Assembly: GCF_040719145.1 (NCBI RefSeq) | Contig: NZ_JBFDUZ010000001.1 | Coordinates: 1,178,001-1,242,000 of the forward strand | DNA from: Paenibacillus sp. JQZ6Y-1 | GTDB lineage: Bacteria; Bacillota; Bacilli; Paenibacillales; Paenibacillaceae | Direction of reading: 5' to 3' | DNA length: 64,000 bases | In this document: positions 26,557-35,945 of the stretch, in pieces | Numbering within the stretch: position 1 is the stretch's first letter | How the letters are laid out: each line of letters begins with the position of its first letter | Notes under the pieces: model-generated | Databases searched by the model: none | Seen by the model: only the letters and a program-made list of their open reading frames with translations | What the model was told of the DNA's origin: nothing | Program-made: the position numbers and the translations under genes

Positions 26557-27255
26557 ATGGCAGTTATTTCCATGAAACAGCTTCTCGAAGCTGGGGTACA
26601 TTTCGGTCACCAAACTCGTCGTTGGAACCCTAAAATGGACCGTTACATCTTCACTGAAAGAAACGGTATCTACATCATTGACCTGCAAAAAACGGTTAAA
26701 AAAGTTGACGAAGCTTACAACTTTGTAAAATCCGTTGCAGCTGACGGCGGTACAATCCTGTTCGTTGGTACAAAAAAGCAAGCTCAAGATTCCGTTAAGG
26801 AAGAAGCTGAGCGCGCTGGTCAATTCTACATCAACCAACGTTGGTTGGGTGGTACACTGACTAACTTTGAAACAATTCAAAAACGTATCAACCGTCTGAA
26901 AGAACTGGAAAAATGGGAAGAAGACGGTACTTTCGAAGTACTTCCTAAAAAAGAAGTTATCTTGCTTCGCAAAGAAAAAGATCGTCTGCAAAAATTCCTG
27001 GGCGGTATCAAAAACATGAGAGGCCTGCCTAGCGCCCTGTTCATCATCGATCCTCGTAAAGAGCGTATCGCTGTTGCAGAAGCACGCAAACTGGGTATCC
27101 CAATCGTAGGTATCGTTGATACTAACTGCGATCCAGACGAAATCGACTATGTAATTCCAGGTAACGACGACGCGATCCGCGCTGTTAAACTGTTGACTGG
27201 AAAAATGGCTGATGCAGTCATCGAAGCTAACCAAGGCGAACAAACAACTGCATAA
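26557..27255 (+). CDS. rpsB: Ribosomal protein S2
   Basis: The ATG at 26557 with TAGGAGGA upstream gives 232 residues starting [20 protein letters not shown], the universal S2 N-terminus; an earlier in-frame start at 26512 is not supported. The motifs [22 protein letters not shown] and [20 protein letters not shown] are all present. S2 is a primary part of the 30S subunit. rpsB has its own promoter and leader and is followed by a terminator; tsf lies 251 bases further on. Confidence 0.98.
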   Translation: MAVISMKQLLEAGVHFGHQTRRWNPKMDRYIFTERNGIYIIDLQKTVKKVDEAYNFVKSVAADGGTILFVGTKKQAQDSVKEEAERAGQFYINQRWLGGTLTNFETIQKRINRLKELEKWEEDGTFEVLPKKEVILLRKEKDRLQKFLGGIKNMRGLPSALFIIDPRKERIAVAEARKLGIPIVGIVDTNCDPDEIDYVIPGNDDAIRAVKLLTGKMADAVIEANQGEQTTA

Positions 27256-27310
27256 TTGCCGCTGACGCGTCGATATAGCAATGAATGCTTTCTAAAATAA
27301 AAGGGTGGTT

Positions 27311-27342
27311 GGCAGGTGTAAACCTTTCACTGCCCTTTTTTT
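27311..27342 (+). terminator. Intrinsic terminator after rpsB
   Basis: GGCA-GTG at 27311-27318 pairs with CAC-TGCC at 27328-27334 around one bulged G, followed by a run of seven T interrupted by one C at its start. It may partly separate rpsB and tsf expression, as in other bacteria where readthrough supplies tsf. Confidence 0.7.
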
Positions 27343-27506
27343 AAGGTAATCGGGAATTTTATTTCCTGATGAAATATGGTAAGCTTCTACTGGATATGGT
27401 TGGAGCGGCGGCTGTGATGCCGTCAGCAACGCACGATTTGCAACAATCGGAGCGTTTTGCACACAGGTACTTAACTTAAACTTTTGACTATATGGAGGTC
27501 ACACTA

Positions 27507-28157
27507 ATGGCAGTTAACGCAAGCGCAGTAAAAGAGCTTCGTGAAAAAACAGGCGCAGGTATGCTGGATTGCAAAAAAGCGCTGGAAGAAACAAACGGCG
27601 ATATCTCGAAAGCAATCGACGTACTTCGTGAAAAAGGTCTGTCCGCAGCAGCAAACAAAGCTGGTCGTGCAGCAACAGAAGGTACAGTTGAATCTTACAT
27701 CCACGCTGGCGGACGTATCGGCGTACTGGTAGAAATCAACTGTGAAACTGACTTCGTTGGTAAAACAGATCAATTTAAAGACTTCGCTCGCGACATCGCT
27801 ATGCAAATCGCAGCAGCAAGCCCGCTGTATGTTCGTCGTGAAGAAGTACCTGCTGAAGCGATCGAGAAAGAAAAAGAGATCCTGAAAGCACAAGCTCTGA
27901 ACGAAGGCAAACCAGAGAAAATCGTTGAAAAAATGGTTGAAGGTCGCATCAACAAGTACTACGAAGAGTACTGCCTGATGGAGCAATCCTTCGTTAAAGA
28001 TCCAGACAAAACAATCAGCCAACTGCTGAACGAAAAAATCAGCACAATCGGCGAAAACATCTCGATCCGTCGCTTCGCTCGTTTCGAGCTGGGTGAAGGT
28101 CTGGAGAAAAAAGAAGATAACTTTGTTGAAGAAGTTATGGCACAGGTTAAACGCTAA
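27507..28157 (+). CDS. tsf: Translation elongation factor Ts
   Basis: The ATG at 27507 (TGGAGGT upstream) gives 216 residues starting [20 protein letters not shown], the conserved EF-Ts start; an ATG at 27492 overlaps the ribosome binding site and is rejected. The TDFV segment of the core ([16 protein letters not shown]), which contacts EF-Tu, is present. EF-Ts exchanges GDP for GTP on EF-Tu. The protein is of the short type found in Gram-positives (under 300 residues). A terminator follows. Confidence 0.97.
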   Translation: MAVNASAVKELREKTGAGMLDCKKALEETNGDISKAIDVLREKGLSAAANKAGRAATEGTVESYIHAGGRIGVLVEINCETDFVGKTDQFKDFARDIAMQIAAASPLYVRREEVPAEAIEKEKEILKAQALNEGKPEKIVEKMVEGRINKYYEEYCLMEQSFVKDPDKTISQLLNEKISTIGENISIRRFARFELGEGLEKKEDNFVEEVMAQVKR

Positions 28158-28211
28158 TCTTCCAACCGGAAGATGGACATACCGGAAAACGATTCGGAAA
28201 TACAAACAAGG

Positions 28212-28240
28212 GAGGGGACACAAACTGTGTTCCTTCTTTT
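28212..28240 (+). terminator. Intrinsic terminator after tsf
   Basis: An 11-pair stem (28212-28222 with 28226-28236, two or three G-U pairs) with a 3-base loop is followed by TTTT. It separates tsf from pyrH. Confidence 0.65.
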
Positions 28241-28317
28241 GTAAAATCGTTTAATTACGGCAACCTTAAAACGGCACATTCGGCGATAGGTAACCGATGT
28301 TCCGCGATCATAACTAA

Positions 28318-29069
<752 letters not shown>

Positions 29070-29070
<1 letters not shown>

Positions 29071-29624
29071 TGCCTCAAGGAATTAAGAAAAGCGCTGAAG
29101 AACGCATGCAAAAAGCGATCCAAGCACTGGGTCGCGATCTGTCGACACTGCGTGCAGGTCGCGCAACACCATCCATTCTGGATCGTGTACAGGTGGAATA
29201 CTATGGAGCACTGACACCGGTAAACCAGCTGGCAAACATTACAACACCAGACCCGCGCACACTGATCATTCAGCCATGGGATAAAACATCGCTGAGCGAT
29301 ATTGAGCGCTCCATTATGAAATCGGATCTCGGTCTGACACCTGCGAACGATGGTAACATCATTCGCTTGTCCATTCCAGCACTGACGGAAGAACGCCGCG
29401 CCGAACTGGTCAAACTGACCAAAAAATTCGGTGAGGAATCCAAAGTGGCAATCCGTAACATTCGCCGTGATGCGAATGATGATATCAAAAAACTTGAAAA
29501 AACAGATATCTCTGAAGATGAATCGCGTGGTCATCAGGAAGATGTACAAAAGCTGACTGATCGCTTCATCAAGGAAGTCGACAACGTACTTGCTGCGAAA
29601 GAAAAAGAGATTATGGAAGTGTAA
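29070..29624 (+). CDS. frr: Ribosome recycling factor
   Basis: The 184-residue protein has the RRF pattern: [31 protein letters not shown] and [17 protein letters not shown], then a charged helix bundle. With EF-G it splits post-termination ribosomes. The ATG shares its first base with the pyrH stop codon, so the two are translationally coupled. A long hairpin starts at the stop codon. Confidence 0.97.
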
Positions 29625-29665
29625 GAGACTTGCGACCCCTCCGAACGGTGGGGTTTGTCTCTTTT
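29623..29665 (+). terminator. Long hairpin between frr and uppS
   Basis: An outer 7-base stem (29623-29629 with 29657-29663) and an inner stem (29635-29642 with 29647-29654, one mismatch) form a tall hairpin that begins within the frr stop codon and ends with TTTT. It ends only about 10 bases before the uppS ribosome binding site, so it probably works as an attenuator or partial terminator. Confidence 0.55.
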
Positions 29666-29687
29666 CACACTGTATGGAGGAAAAACG

Positions 29688-30452
29688 ATGTTCAAGCGTG
29701 TTCGCTCGTGGTTGGATAAAGACGAACAACAGCATACCAGCGAGCTCTCGCCGGATAATGTTCCCCATCATATCGCCGTTATTATGGACGGAAACGGTCG
29801 TTGGGCGAAAAGTCACGGTATGCCTCGTGTCATCGGACACCAGAACGGCATGAAAGCCGTTAAACGGGCCACTATGGCCGCCGACGAACTTGGAGTTAAA
29901 TATTTGACGATGTATGCCTTCTCCACGGAAAACTGGAAACGGCCGAAAGACGAAGTCGATTTTCTGATGAAGCTGCCTGCTGAATTTGTGGCAACGGAGC
30001 TGGATGAGCTAGTTGAGCGCAATGTACAGGTACGCCTAATGGGCGATAAAAGCATTCTGCCTTCCTACACGCTGGAACCGCTGGAAAAAGCGATGCGTGA
30101 TACGGAACACAATACCGGTCTTGTGCTGACATTTGCCTTAAATTATGGCAGTCGAATCGAGATTACCGAAGGCGTCAAGCAGATGGTACATGCCGTTCAG
30201 GAAGGCAAGCTGTCTGTCGATGACATTACACCGGATACATTCGGTCAGGTACTGCAATCATCTGGATTGCCCGATCCCGATCTGTTAATTCGGACAAGCG
30301 GGGAGCTACGTCTCAGCAACTTTATGCTGTGGCAGCTAGCTTACAGTGAATTGTGGTTTACACCGATTTACTGGCCGGAATTTGGCAAAGAACATATGAT
30401 CGAAGCAGTAGCGGAATATCAGCGCAGAATACGCAGATATGGCGGGCTGTAA
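29688..30452 (+). CDS. uppS: Undecaprenyl diphosphate synthase
   Basis: The ATG at 29688 (TGGAGGAAAA upstream) gives 254 residues. Conserved cis-prenyltransferase motifs are HIAVIMDGNGRWAKSHG with the catalytic Asp, GHQNGMKAVK, YAFSTENWKRP and RTSGELRLSNFMLWQLAY. The enzyme adds eight isoprene units to farnesyl diphosphate to make the wall-carrier lipid. It is followed by cdsA, dxr and rseP, the standard isoprenoid/lipid envelope cluster. Confidence 0.97.
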   Translation: MFKRVRSWLDKDEQQHTSELSPDNVPHHIAVIMDGNGRWAKSHGMPRVIGHQNGMKAVKRATMAADELGVKYLTMYAFSTENWKRPKDEVDFLMKLPAEFVATELDELVERNVQVRLMGDKSILPSYTLEPLEKAMRDTEHNTGLVLTFALNYGSRIEITEGVKQMVHAVQEGKLSVDDITPDTFGQVLQSSGLPDPDLLIRTSGELRLSNFMLWQLAYSELWFTPIYWPEFGKEHMIEAVAEYQRRIRRYGGL

Positions 30453-30499
30453 GCCGTACTCACGGCGATACCCCTGTTGTTTCGGATGGAGGATAAATT

Positions 30500-31300
30500 G
30501 TGAAAGAGCGGATAATCACTGGTATCATAGCCGCAATCGTATATCTGGGACTTTGTCTCTTTGGAGGGTATGCGTATCAAACCCTTTTATTGGTGATGGC
30601 GCTTGTCGGATTTTATGAATTTACAACGATGACAAAGGCGGCTCCGTTTGGAGCACCGGCGGTGATCGGTTACATTAGTGTCGCATATATGCTGTTTCCC
30701 TGGACACTAATGGATCTGACACCGCCATTGTCGGTTGATCATATGATATGGATCGTCATGCTGCTACTGCTGTCGATTACGGTGATTACCAAAAACCAGC
30801 AGGACATCAAGCTGATGGCGTTGCTGTTTATCGGTGCATTTTATATCGGCACCGGTTTTTCCTATATTGCCGAGACGAGGCAAGCACCAGACGGTCACGG
30901 TTTGTTCTGGACCTTTATGCTGCTTTGTTCCATCTGGGCCAGCGATATTGGAGCGTATTTCACAGGGAAGGCGCTTGGCAAAAACAAACTCTGGCCTTCG
31001 ATTAGCCCGAACAAAACGATAGAGGGTGCAGTGGGCGGTATCTTTTTTGCCATGCTTGCAGCGGTCGCCTTCTCGATCATATCACCGACGCTATTTCATA
31101 TTGGCAATGCGCTCTTGATTGGCCTGGCGGCAGCTGTTATCGGACAAATGGGCGATTTGATTCAATCTGCTTACAAGCGTGTGTATGGCATCAAGGATTC
31201 CGGTAAAATCCTGCCTGGTCATGGTGGTATTTTGGATCGTTGTGATAGCTGGCTGATGGTATTCCCGTTTGTGCATATTCTAATGCTTATGCCTTTCTGA
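30500..31300 (+). CDS. cdsA: Phosphatidate cytidylyltransferase
   Basis: GTG start with TGGAGGATAA upstream. The 266-residue protein has about seven to eight membrane helices and the CdsA C-terminal signature: SDIGAYFTGKALGKNKLWP, SPNKTIEG and PGHGGILDRCDSW. It makes CDP-diacylglycerol for phospholipid synthesis. dxr starts 39 bases downstream. Confidence 0.96.
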   Translation: MKERIITGIIAAIVYLGLCLFGGYAYQTLLLVMALVGFYEFTTMTKAAPFGAPAVIGYISVAYMLFPWTLMDLTPPLSVDHMIWIVMLLLLSITVITKNQQDIKLMALLFIGAFYIGTGFSYIAETRQAPDGHGLFWTFMLLCSIWASDIGAYFTGKALGKNKLWPSISPNKTIEGAVGGIFFAMLAAVAFSIISPTLFHIGNALLIGLAAAVIGQMGDLIQSAYKRVYGIKDSGKILPGHGGILDRCDSWLMVFPFVHILMLMPF

Positions 31301-31339
31301 TCATTTGCAACAATACAGGTACTCAAGACGGAGGCTATA

Positions 31340-32485
31340 ATGAAAAAGATCGCGATTCTTGGTTCAACTGGCTCGATTGGTACCCAAACGCTAGATGTGG
31401 TACGTGCTCATGCAGATCAATTCAAAGTGGAAAGTCTGGCAGCTGGCAGCAACGTGGAACTGGTTGTAGAACAGGCGCTCGAATTCCAACCGAAGCTGGT
31501 ATCTGTTTCCACAAAAGAACTGGCGGAACAGGTGCGTGAACGATTACCACAATCCATACATGTACATTATGGAGAGCAGGGATTGATCGAAGCTGCCGCT
31601 CATAATGATGCGGATACCGTCGTTACAGCAGTGATGGGTAGTATGGGTCTACCATCGACATTGGCAGCGATTGACGCAGGCAAAACGATCGGTCTTGCTA
31701 ACAAGGAGACGTTGGTTACTGCCGGTCATATCGTGACCGAACGCGCTCGCAGCAAAGCGGTAGCCATTTTGCCAATTGATAGCGAGCATTCGGCGCTATT
31801 TCAATGTCTTAACGGTGAGCCGCGAGAGCGTATTACTGAACTGACATTGACAGCATCCGGCGGTTCGTTCCGCGACCGTACGCGGGATCAATTGCGTGAC
31901 GTGACCGTCGCCGATGCGCTCAAGCATCCAAACTGGTCGATGGGCTCCAAAATTACAATTGATTCAGCGACAATGGCAAACAAAGGGCTGGAAGTAATCG
32001 AAGCGCATTGGCTGTTTGGCATGACATACGACCAAATCTCGGTTGTATTGCATCCTGAAAGTATCATTCATTCGTTTGTGGAATTTGCTGATACAAGCAT
32101 TATTGCGCAGCTAGGCAATCCTGATATGCGTGTGCCGATTCAATATGCACTCACCTATCCAGATCGTCAGCCATCTCCATCCACCCGATTGTCGCTCGCT
32201 AAGGTCGGTCAATTGAATTTCCGTGATATGGATTACGAACGTTTCCCATGTTTGCGCATGGCGTTTGAAAGTGGACGTGCAGGTGGAACGGCTCCGACAG
32301 TATTCAATGCTGCAAACGAAGTTGCTGTTTCCCGTTTTTTGAAGGGAGAGATTTCGTTTTTGAATATTGAAGATATTATTGAGGATGCGCTCCAGCATCA
32401 TGATGTCATCTCATCGCCTGATCTGGAAACGATCCAGCAGGTAGATGCTGAGGTTCGCCAGCGCGCTGTCACCGCATTTGCCTAA
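31340..32485 (+). CDS. dxr: 1-deoxy-D-xylulose 5-phosphate reductoisomerase
   Basis: The 381-residue protein has the NADPH-binding [14 protein letters not shown], the [11 protein letters not shown] loop, the metal/substrate site [12 protein letters not shown] and the family segment [17 protein letters not shown]. It makes methylerythritol 4-phosphate, the first committed step of the non-mevalonate isoprenoid pathway, which feeds UppS encoded upstream. The ATG has ACGGAGG upstream. A 184-base gap to rseP shows no clear terminator. Confidence 0.97.
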   Translation: MKKIAILGSTGSIGTQTLDVVRAHADQFKVESLAAGSNVELVVEQALEFQPKLVSVSTKELAEQVRERLPQSIHVHYGEQGLIEAAAHNDADTVVTAVMGSMGLPSTLAAIDAGKTIGLANKETLVTAGHIVTERARSKAVAILPIDSEHSALFQCLNGEPRERITELTLTASGGSFRDRTRDQLRDVTVADALKHPNWSMGSKITIDSATMANKGLEVIEAHWLFGMTYDQISVVLHPESIIHSFVEFADTSIIAQLGNPDMRVPIQYALTYPDRQPSPSTRLSLAKVGQLNFRDMDYERFPCLRMAFESGRAGGTAPTVFNAANEVAVSRFLKGEISFLNIEDIIEDALQHHDVISSPDLETIQQVDAEVRQRAVTAFA

Positions 32486-32669
32486 TAGTACGGCTGTCTC
32501 TGATTGTCAAAAGGACCGTGTGGATTATCTCTGTCTATTATGGAAAAGATTTCATGTATTCCTATACCGCCGCTTGTAAGTGAGCGAACAAAAGTGATAA
32601 TCTAATGGAGTACGAACACTCTGGTCGTACAGACTTCGGTCGCAAGCATATGAAGGAGGATTTGGCAAT

Positions 32670-33947
32670 TTGGAGACACTTCAAGTAGTTATTATGACGG
32701 TACTCATGTTTTTCGTTATTGTTACGGTGCATGAATGGGGACACTATTTTTTCGCCAAACGTGCCGGAGTACTCGTACGCGAATTTGCAATAGGATTCGG
32801 TCCCAAGCTGTTTTCATATAAAAAGGACGAAACCGTATTTACACTCAGACTGCTACCGTTTGGTGGCTATGCACGGATGGCAGGCGAAGACCCAGAGCTG
32901 GCAGAGATTCAGCCCGGACAGACCATTGCCGTACGGATGGCAGACAATCAGGTCAAATCCATCTTCGTGGATCAGTTGGACAATCGCCGCAATGTGATTC
33001 GCGGCGAAGTACAATCGATCGATCTGGTGGATGACTTGAAAATCGTGATGAACGTCGATAGGGAAGTGCAGACATTTGATGTGCACCCGCAAGCGATGAT
33101 GACGGTCAAAGGGCAAGAGATTCAGATTGCTCCGCGTAATCGTCACTTCAACAGCGCTTCGGTTGGACAGCGCGCTTTGTCCATTTTTGCGGGTCCAGCG
33201 ATGAACTTTATTTTGGCATTTGTGCTCTGTTTGATTTTCGTCCGTATGACGGGTGTGCCGGTAGATAATCCTACAGGCGTTGTACTCGGTCAAGTGACTG
33301 AATCATCGGCAGGCGCAGCAGCAGGATTGCAAAAAGGTGATATCGTTGAACAGATCAACGGTACAGCGATCGGCGGTGACTCCGCTAAAATGATCCAGCT
33401 GATTGAGCAATCGCCGAACAAAGCGATGGAATGGAAAATCGATCGTGGCGGTCAGGAGCAAATGTTGTCGGTCACACCAAAAGCGGATGCTAGTGCTGGG
33501 AATGTAGGTAAAGTCGGTGTAGCCGTTTCTGCACAGACACGTCCGGCTTCGTTCACCGAAACCTTTACGCAAGCAGGGCATCAATTTGTCGATATGAGCA
33601 CAGCGATTTTGACAGGGCTCAAAAAATTGGTGTTTGGGCAATTTGCCATCAATGATCTGGCTGGACCAGTAGGTACGATTGATATGACGGCGCAAGTAGC
33701 ACGTCAAGGTCTAGCAAGTATGATCTTGTGGACAGCCTTAATCAGTACCAACCTAGGGATCTTCAATTTGCTGCCGATTCCGGCGTTGGATGGAAGCCGA
33801 CTGATCTTTATCTTTGTAGAATGGATTCGTCGGAAACCGATTGAGCCAAGCAAAGAAGGTTTGGTGCATGTCATCGGCTTTGCGATGCTGTTCCTGTTAA
33901 TGATCGCCGTAACATACAATGATATTCTGCGTTTGATCAAAGGATAA
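32670..33947 (+). CDS. rseP: RseP/RasP site-2 intramembrane metalloprotease
   Basis: TTG start with GAAGGAGGA upstream. The 425-residue protein has the zinc motif H21-E22-W-G-H25 in its first membrane segment, a PDZ domain (about 195-280, GVVLGQVTESSAGAAAGLQ), and the second catalytic segment NLGIFNLLPIPALDGSRL. In B. subtilis RasP cuts anti-sigma factors, FtsL and signal-peptide remnants. Only one PDZ domain is apparent, as usual in Gram-positives. Confidence 0.96.
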   Translation: METLQVVIMTVLMFFVIVTVHEWGHYFFAKRAGVLVREFAIGFGPKLFSYKKDETVFTLRLLPFGGYARMAGEDPELAEIQPGQTIAVRMADNQVKSIFVDQLDNRRNVIRGEVQSIDLVDDLKIVMNVDREVQTFDVHPQAMMTVKGQEIQIAPRNRHFNSASVGQRALSIFAGPAMNFILAFVLCLIFVRMTGVPVDNPTGVVLGQVTESSAGAAAGLQKGDIVEQINGTAIGGDSAKMIQLIEQSPNKAMEWKIDRGGQEQMLSVTPKADASAGNVGKVGVAVSAQTRPASFTETFTQAGHQFVDMSTAILTGLKKLVFGQFAINDLAGPVGTIDMTAQVARQGLASMILWTALISTNLGIFNLLPIPALDGSRLIFIFVEWIRRKPIEPSKEGLVHVIGFAMLFLLMIAVTYNDILRLIKG

Positions 33948-33974
33948 AAATATACCAATTTATGCAACAAACAT

Positions 33975-34021
33975 GACAGCCAGACCCGGCATATCCACAT
34001 ATGTCTGTTGGTCTGGCTGTC
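33975..34021 (+). terminator. Hairpin after rseP, probable terminator
   Basis: A perfect 12-base stem (33975-33986 with 34010-34021) encloses a 23-base loop. No clear U-tract follows, so it may act as a weak terminator or 3'-end stabiliser. Confidence 0.5.
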
Positions 34022-34157
34022 GTCTGCCATCTATTATTTTGCGGAAGCACGAGAGCGTAGAAGCCGTATGCAGCAATGGATTGCGGCGAAGAAGTCACAT
34101 TTTCTACTATGCTCTTTTGCTTCTTTGCGTGAAATGATTCAAAAAAACGAGTCAGTC

Positions 34158-34166
34158 ATGCTACAA
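34158..34166 (+). promoter_or_regulatory. Candidate extended -10 promoter of proS
   Basis: TGC followed by TACAAT (34161-34166) fits an extended -10 element. No good -35 is visible. It would give a leader of about 115 bases. Confidence 0.45.
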
Positions 34167-34288
34167 TAGATGAACAGACAGAACCGCATGCAGTAGCTGG
34201 CAGCCGTTCTGAACCAACACCAATACAGCAGCCGTTTCGGCGGGTGCTCATCTTAATAATGGTTACTTACGGGAGGATATCCACTTTT

Positions 34289-35746
34289 ATGTCGAACGAA
34301 AAGCAGGACAAACAATTTGTAACAGAAATCACGCCACAGAGTGAAGACTTTTCACGCTGGTATATTGACGTGATCAAAAAAGCCGAACTGATGGACTATT
34401 CCCCAGTGCGCGGCTGTATCGTATTCCGTCCAGACGGATACGAAATTTGGGAGCATATTCAGCGTGATCTGGATCGTCGTTTCAAAGAAACCGGTCATCG
34501 CAATGCGTATTTCCCACTGTTTATCCCAGAAAGCTTTTTTGAAAAAGAAAAAGAACACGTGGAGGGCTTCAACCCAGAGCTGCCGTGGGTAACAGAAGCG
34601 GGTGGTGATCCGCTGGAAGAGCGTCTGGCGATTCGCCCAACGTCCGAAACGATGTTTGGACATATGTATTCCCGTTGGATTCAATCGTACCGCGATCTGC
34701 CAGTACTGATTAACCAGTGGGCAAACGTAGTGCGTTGGGAGAAGCGTACGCTGCCATTCCTACGTACAAGTGAATTCCTGTGGCAAGAAGGTCATACGGC
34801 GCACGAAACTGCCGAAGAAGCACTGGAAGAAACAATGAAAATGCTGGATGTGTACACTGAGTTTGTAGAAGAATTCTTGGCTATTCCTGTCATTAAAGGT
34901 CAAAAGAGTCCATCCGAGAAGTTTGCCGGTGCAAAAGCTACATACTCCATCGAAGCGATGATGAAGGACGGACGCGCTGTACAAGCAGGAACTTCTCACT
35001 ATATGGGTACCAATTTTGCCGAAGCCTTTGATATTCAATTCCTGAGCCGTGAAAATACACAGGAATTTGCGCATACGACATCTTGGGGTGTGAGTACGCG
35101 TCTGATCGGTTCGTTGATCATGGTACACGGCGACGACCGTGGTCTGGCGCTGCCACCAAAAGTAGCACCAAAACAAGTCATGATCATTCCAATTGGTCCT
35201 CCAAAAACACGCGATGTGGTCGTAGGACGTGCGGACGAGCTGTTCGCTGAATTGAAAAAAGCTGGCGTACGCGTAGGGATCGACGATCGTGCCGATGTTC
35301 GCCCAGGTTGGAAATTCAACGAATACGAAATGCGCGGTATTCCTGTTCGTCTGGAAGTAGGACCACGCGATATTGAAAATGGCGTATGTGTACTCGTATC
35401 CCGCATTAGCGGCGAGAAAAAGCAAGTACCACTCGACAATATCGTTGAAGAAGTACAAAGCATGCTGGAGCAGGTACAGCAGGAAATGTACAATCGTGCC
35501 CTGTCCTTCCGTGAGGAGAACATGCACGTAGTCGATACACTCGACGAAATGAAGACCATCATGGAAGAGAAGCGTGGCTTCTTTATCGCTGGTTGGGATG
35601 GTACCGATGAAACGGAGCGTAAGGTGAAAGAAGAAACTGGCGCAACGATTCGTAATATTCCGTTCCAGTTGGATGTACAAAAAGAAAAATGTCTCGTAAC
35701 AGGTCAACCAGCGAAGCATACTGTCGTATTCGCACGCGCATACTAA
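34289..35746 (+). CDS. proS: Prolyl-tRNA synthetase, short archaeal/eukaryotic-type
   Basis: The ATG at 34289 (GGGAGG upstream) gives 485 residues. Class II motifs are seen: RGCIVFRPDGYEIWEHI near motif 1, RPTSETMFGHMYSRWI for motif 2 and a C-terminal anticodon domain (VMIIPIGPPKTRDVVVGRAD). It lacks the roughly 180-residue editing insertion of the long bacterial ProRS. It ends in a zinc-domain-like module with a terminal Tyr (VFARAY), a mark of the Thermus/archaeal-type enzyme. Only one Cys remains in that module, so zinc binding is doubtful. In B. subtilis this locus holds the long bacterial type. Confidence 0.93.
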   Translation: MSNEKQDKQFVTEITPQSEDFSRWYIDVIKKAELMDYSPVRGCIVFRPDGYEIWEHIQRDLDRRFKETGHRNAYFPLFIPESFFEKEKEHVEGFNPELPWVTEAGGDPLEERLAIRPTSETMFGHMYSRWIQSYRDLPVLINQWANVVRWEKRTLPFLRTSEFLWQEGHTAHETAEEALEETMKMLDVYTEFVEEFLAIPVIKGQKSPSEKFAGAKATYSIEAMMKDGRAVQAGTSHYMGTNFAEAFDIQFLSRENTQEFAHTTSWGVSTRLIGSLIMVHGDDRGLALPPKVAPKQVMIIPIGPPKTRDVVVGRADELFAELKKAGVRVGIDDRADVRPGWKFNEYEMRGIPVRLEVGPRDIENGVCVLVSRISGEKKQVPLDNIVEEVQSMLEQVQQEMYNRALSFREENMHVVDTLDEMKTIMEEKRGFFIAGWDGTDETERKVKEETGATIRNIPFQLDVQKEKCLVTGQPAKHTVVFARAY

Positions 35747-35831
35747 TTCTTCAATTTGGTAATAGAGCGTTGTTATCAAAACAAGGCACACAGCATAATT
35801 AAGAATAGCAATTATACGCCTGATTGAGCTT

Positions 35832-35837
35832 TATAAT
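35832..35837 (+). promoter_or_regulatory. Candidate -10 element upstream of polC
   Basis: A perfect TATAAT in the proS-polC gap. The base composition 17-18 bases upstream (CAATTA) is a poor -35. If used, the transcript would contain the hairpin at 35864-35922 in its leader. Confidence 0.4.
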
Positions 35838-35863
35838 CTGGCAGCAAAGCATAACTCAAGCAG

Positions 35864-35928
35864 GCAAGCTTCCAGCAAACGGAGTGGACATGAGTCCGGC
35901 ACCGATGTATACGGAAGCTTGCTGCTTT
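35864..35928 (+). terminator. Terminator-like hairpin directly before polC
   Basis: A perfect 10-base stem (35864-35873 with 35913-35922), extendable by AGCA/TGCT past one bulge, encloses a 39-base loop with an inner GGAC/GTCC hairpin. A run of six T follows within the distal arm. The polC ribosome binding site begins about 5 bases later. Confidence 0.65.
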
Positions 35929-35945
35929 TTTCAAAGGGGGACCTC

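Larger units (their letters stand above)
33948..34288 (+). other. rseP-proS intergenic region
   Basis: This 341-base stretch holds a long inverted repeat after rseP (33975-34021), a candidate extended -10 promoter (34158-34166) and the proS ribosome binding site GGGAGG (34271-34276). I see no gene and no T-box-like element. Confidence 0.6.

Noticed and set aside
32574-32601. Possible promoter before rseP (TTGTAA, 16 bases, GATAAT)
   Set aside because: The -10 deviates at its first base and the spacer is short; too weak to list as a feature.
34030-34288. T-box leader upstream of proS
   Set aside because: No T-box consensus sequence or clear terminator/antiterminator pair is present.
34760-35791. 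Open frame of 343 codons on the - strand opposite proS
   Set aside because: Shadow of proS codon use; no ribosome binding site and an implausible Phe/His/Cys-rich product.
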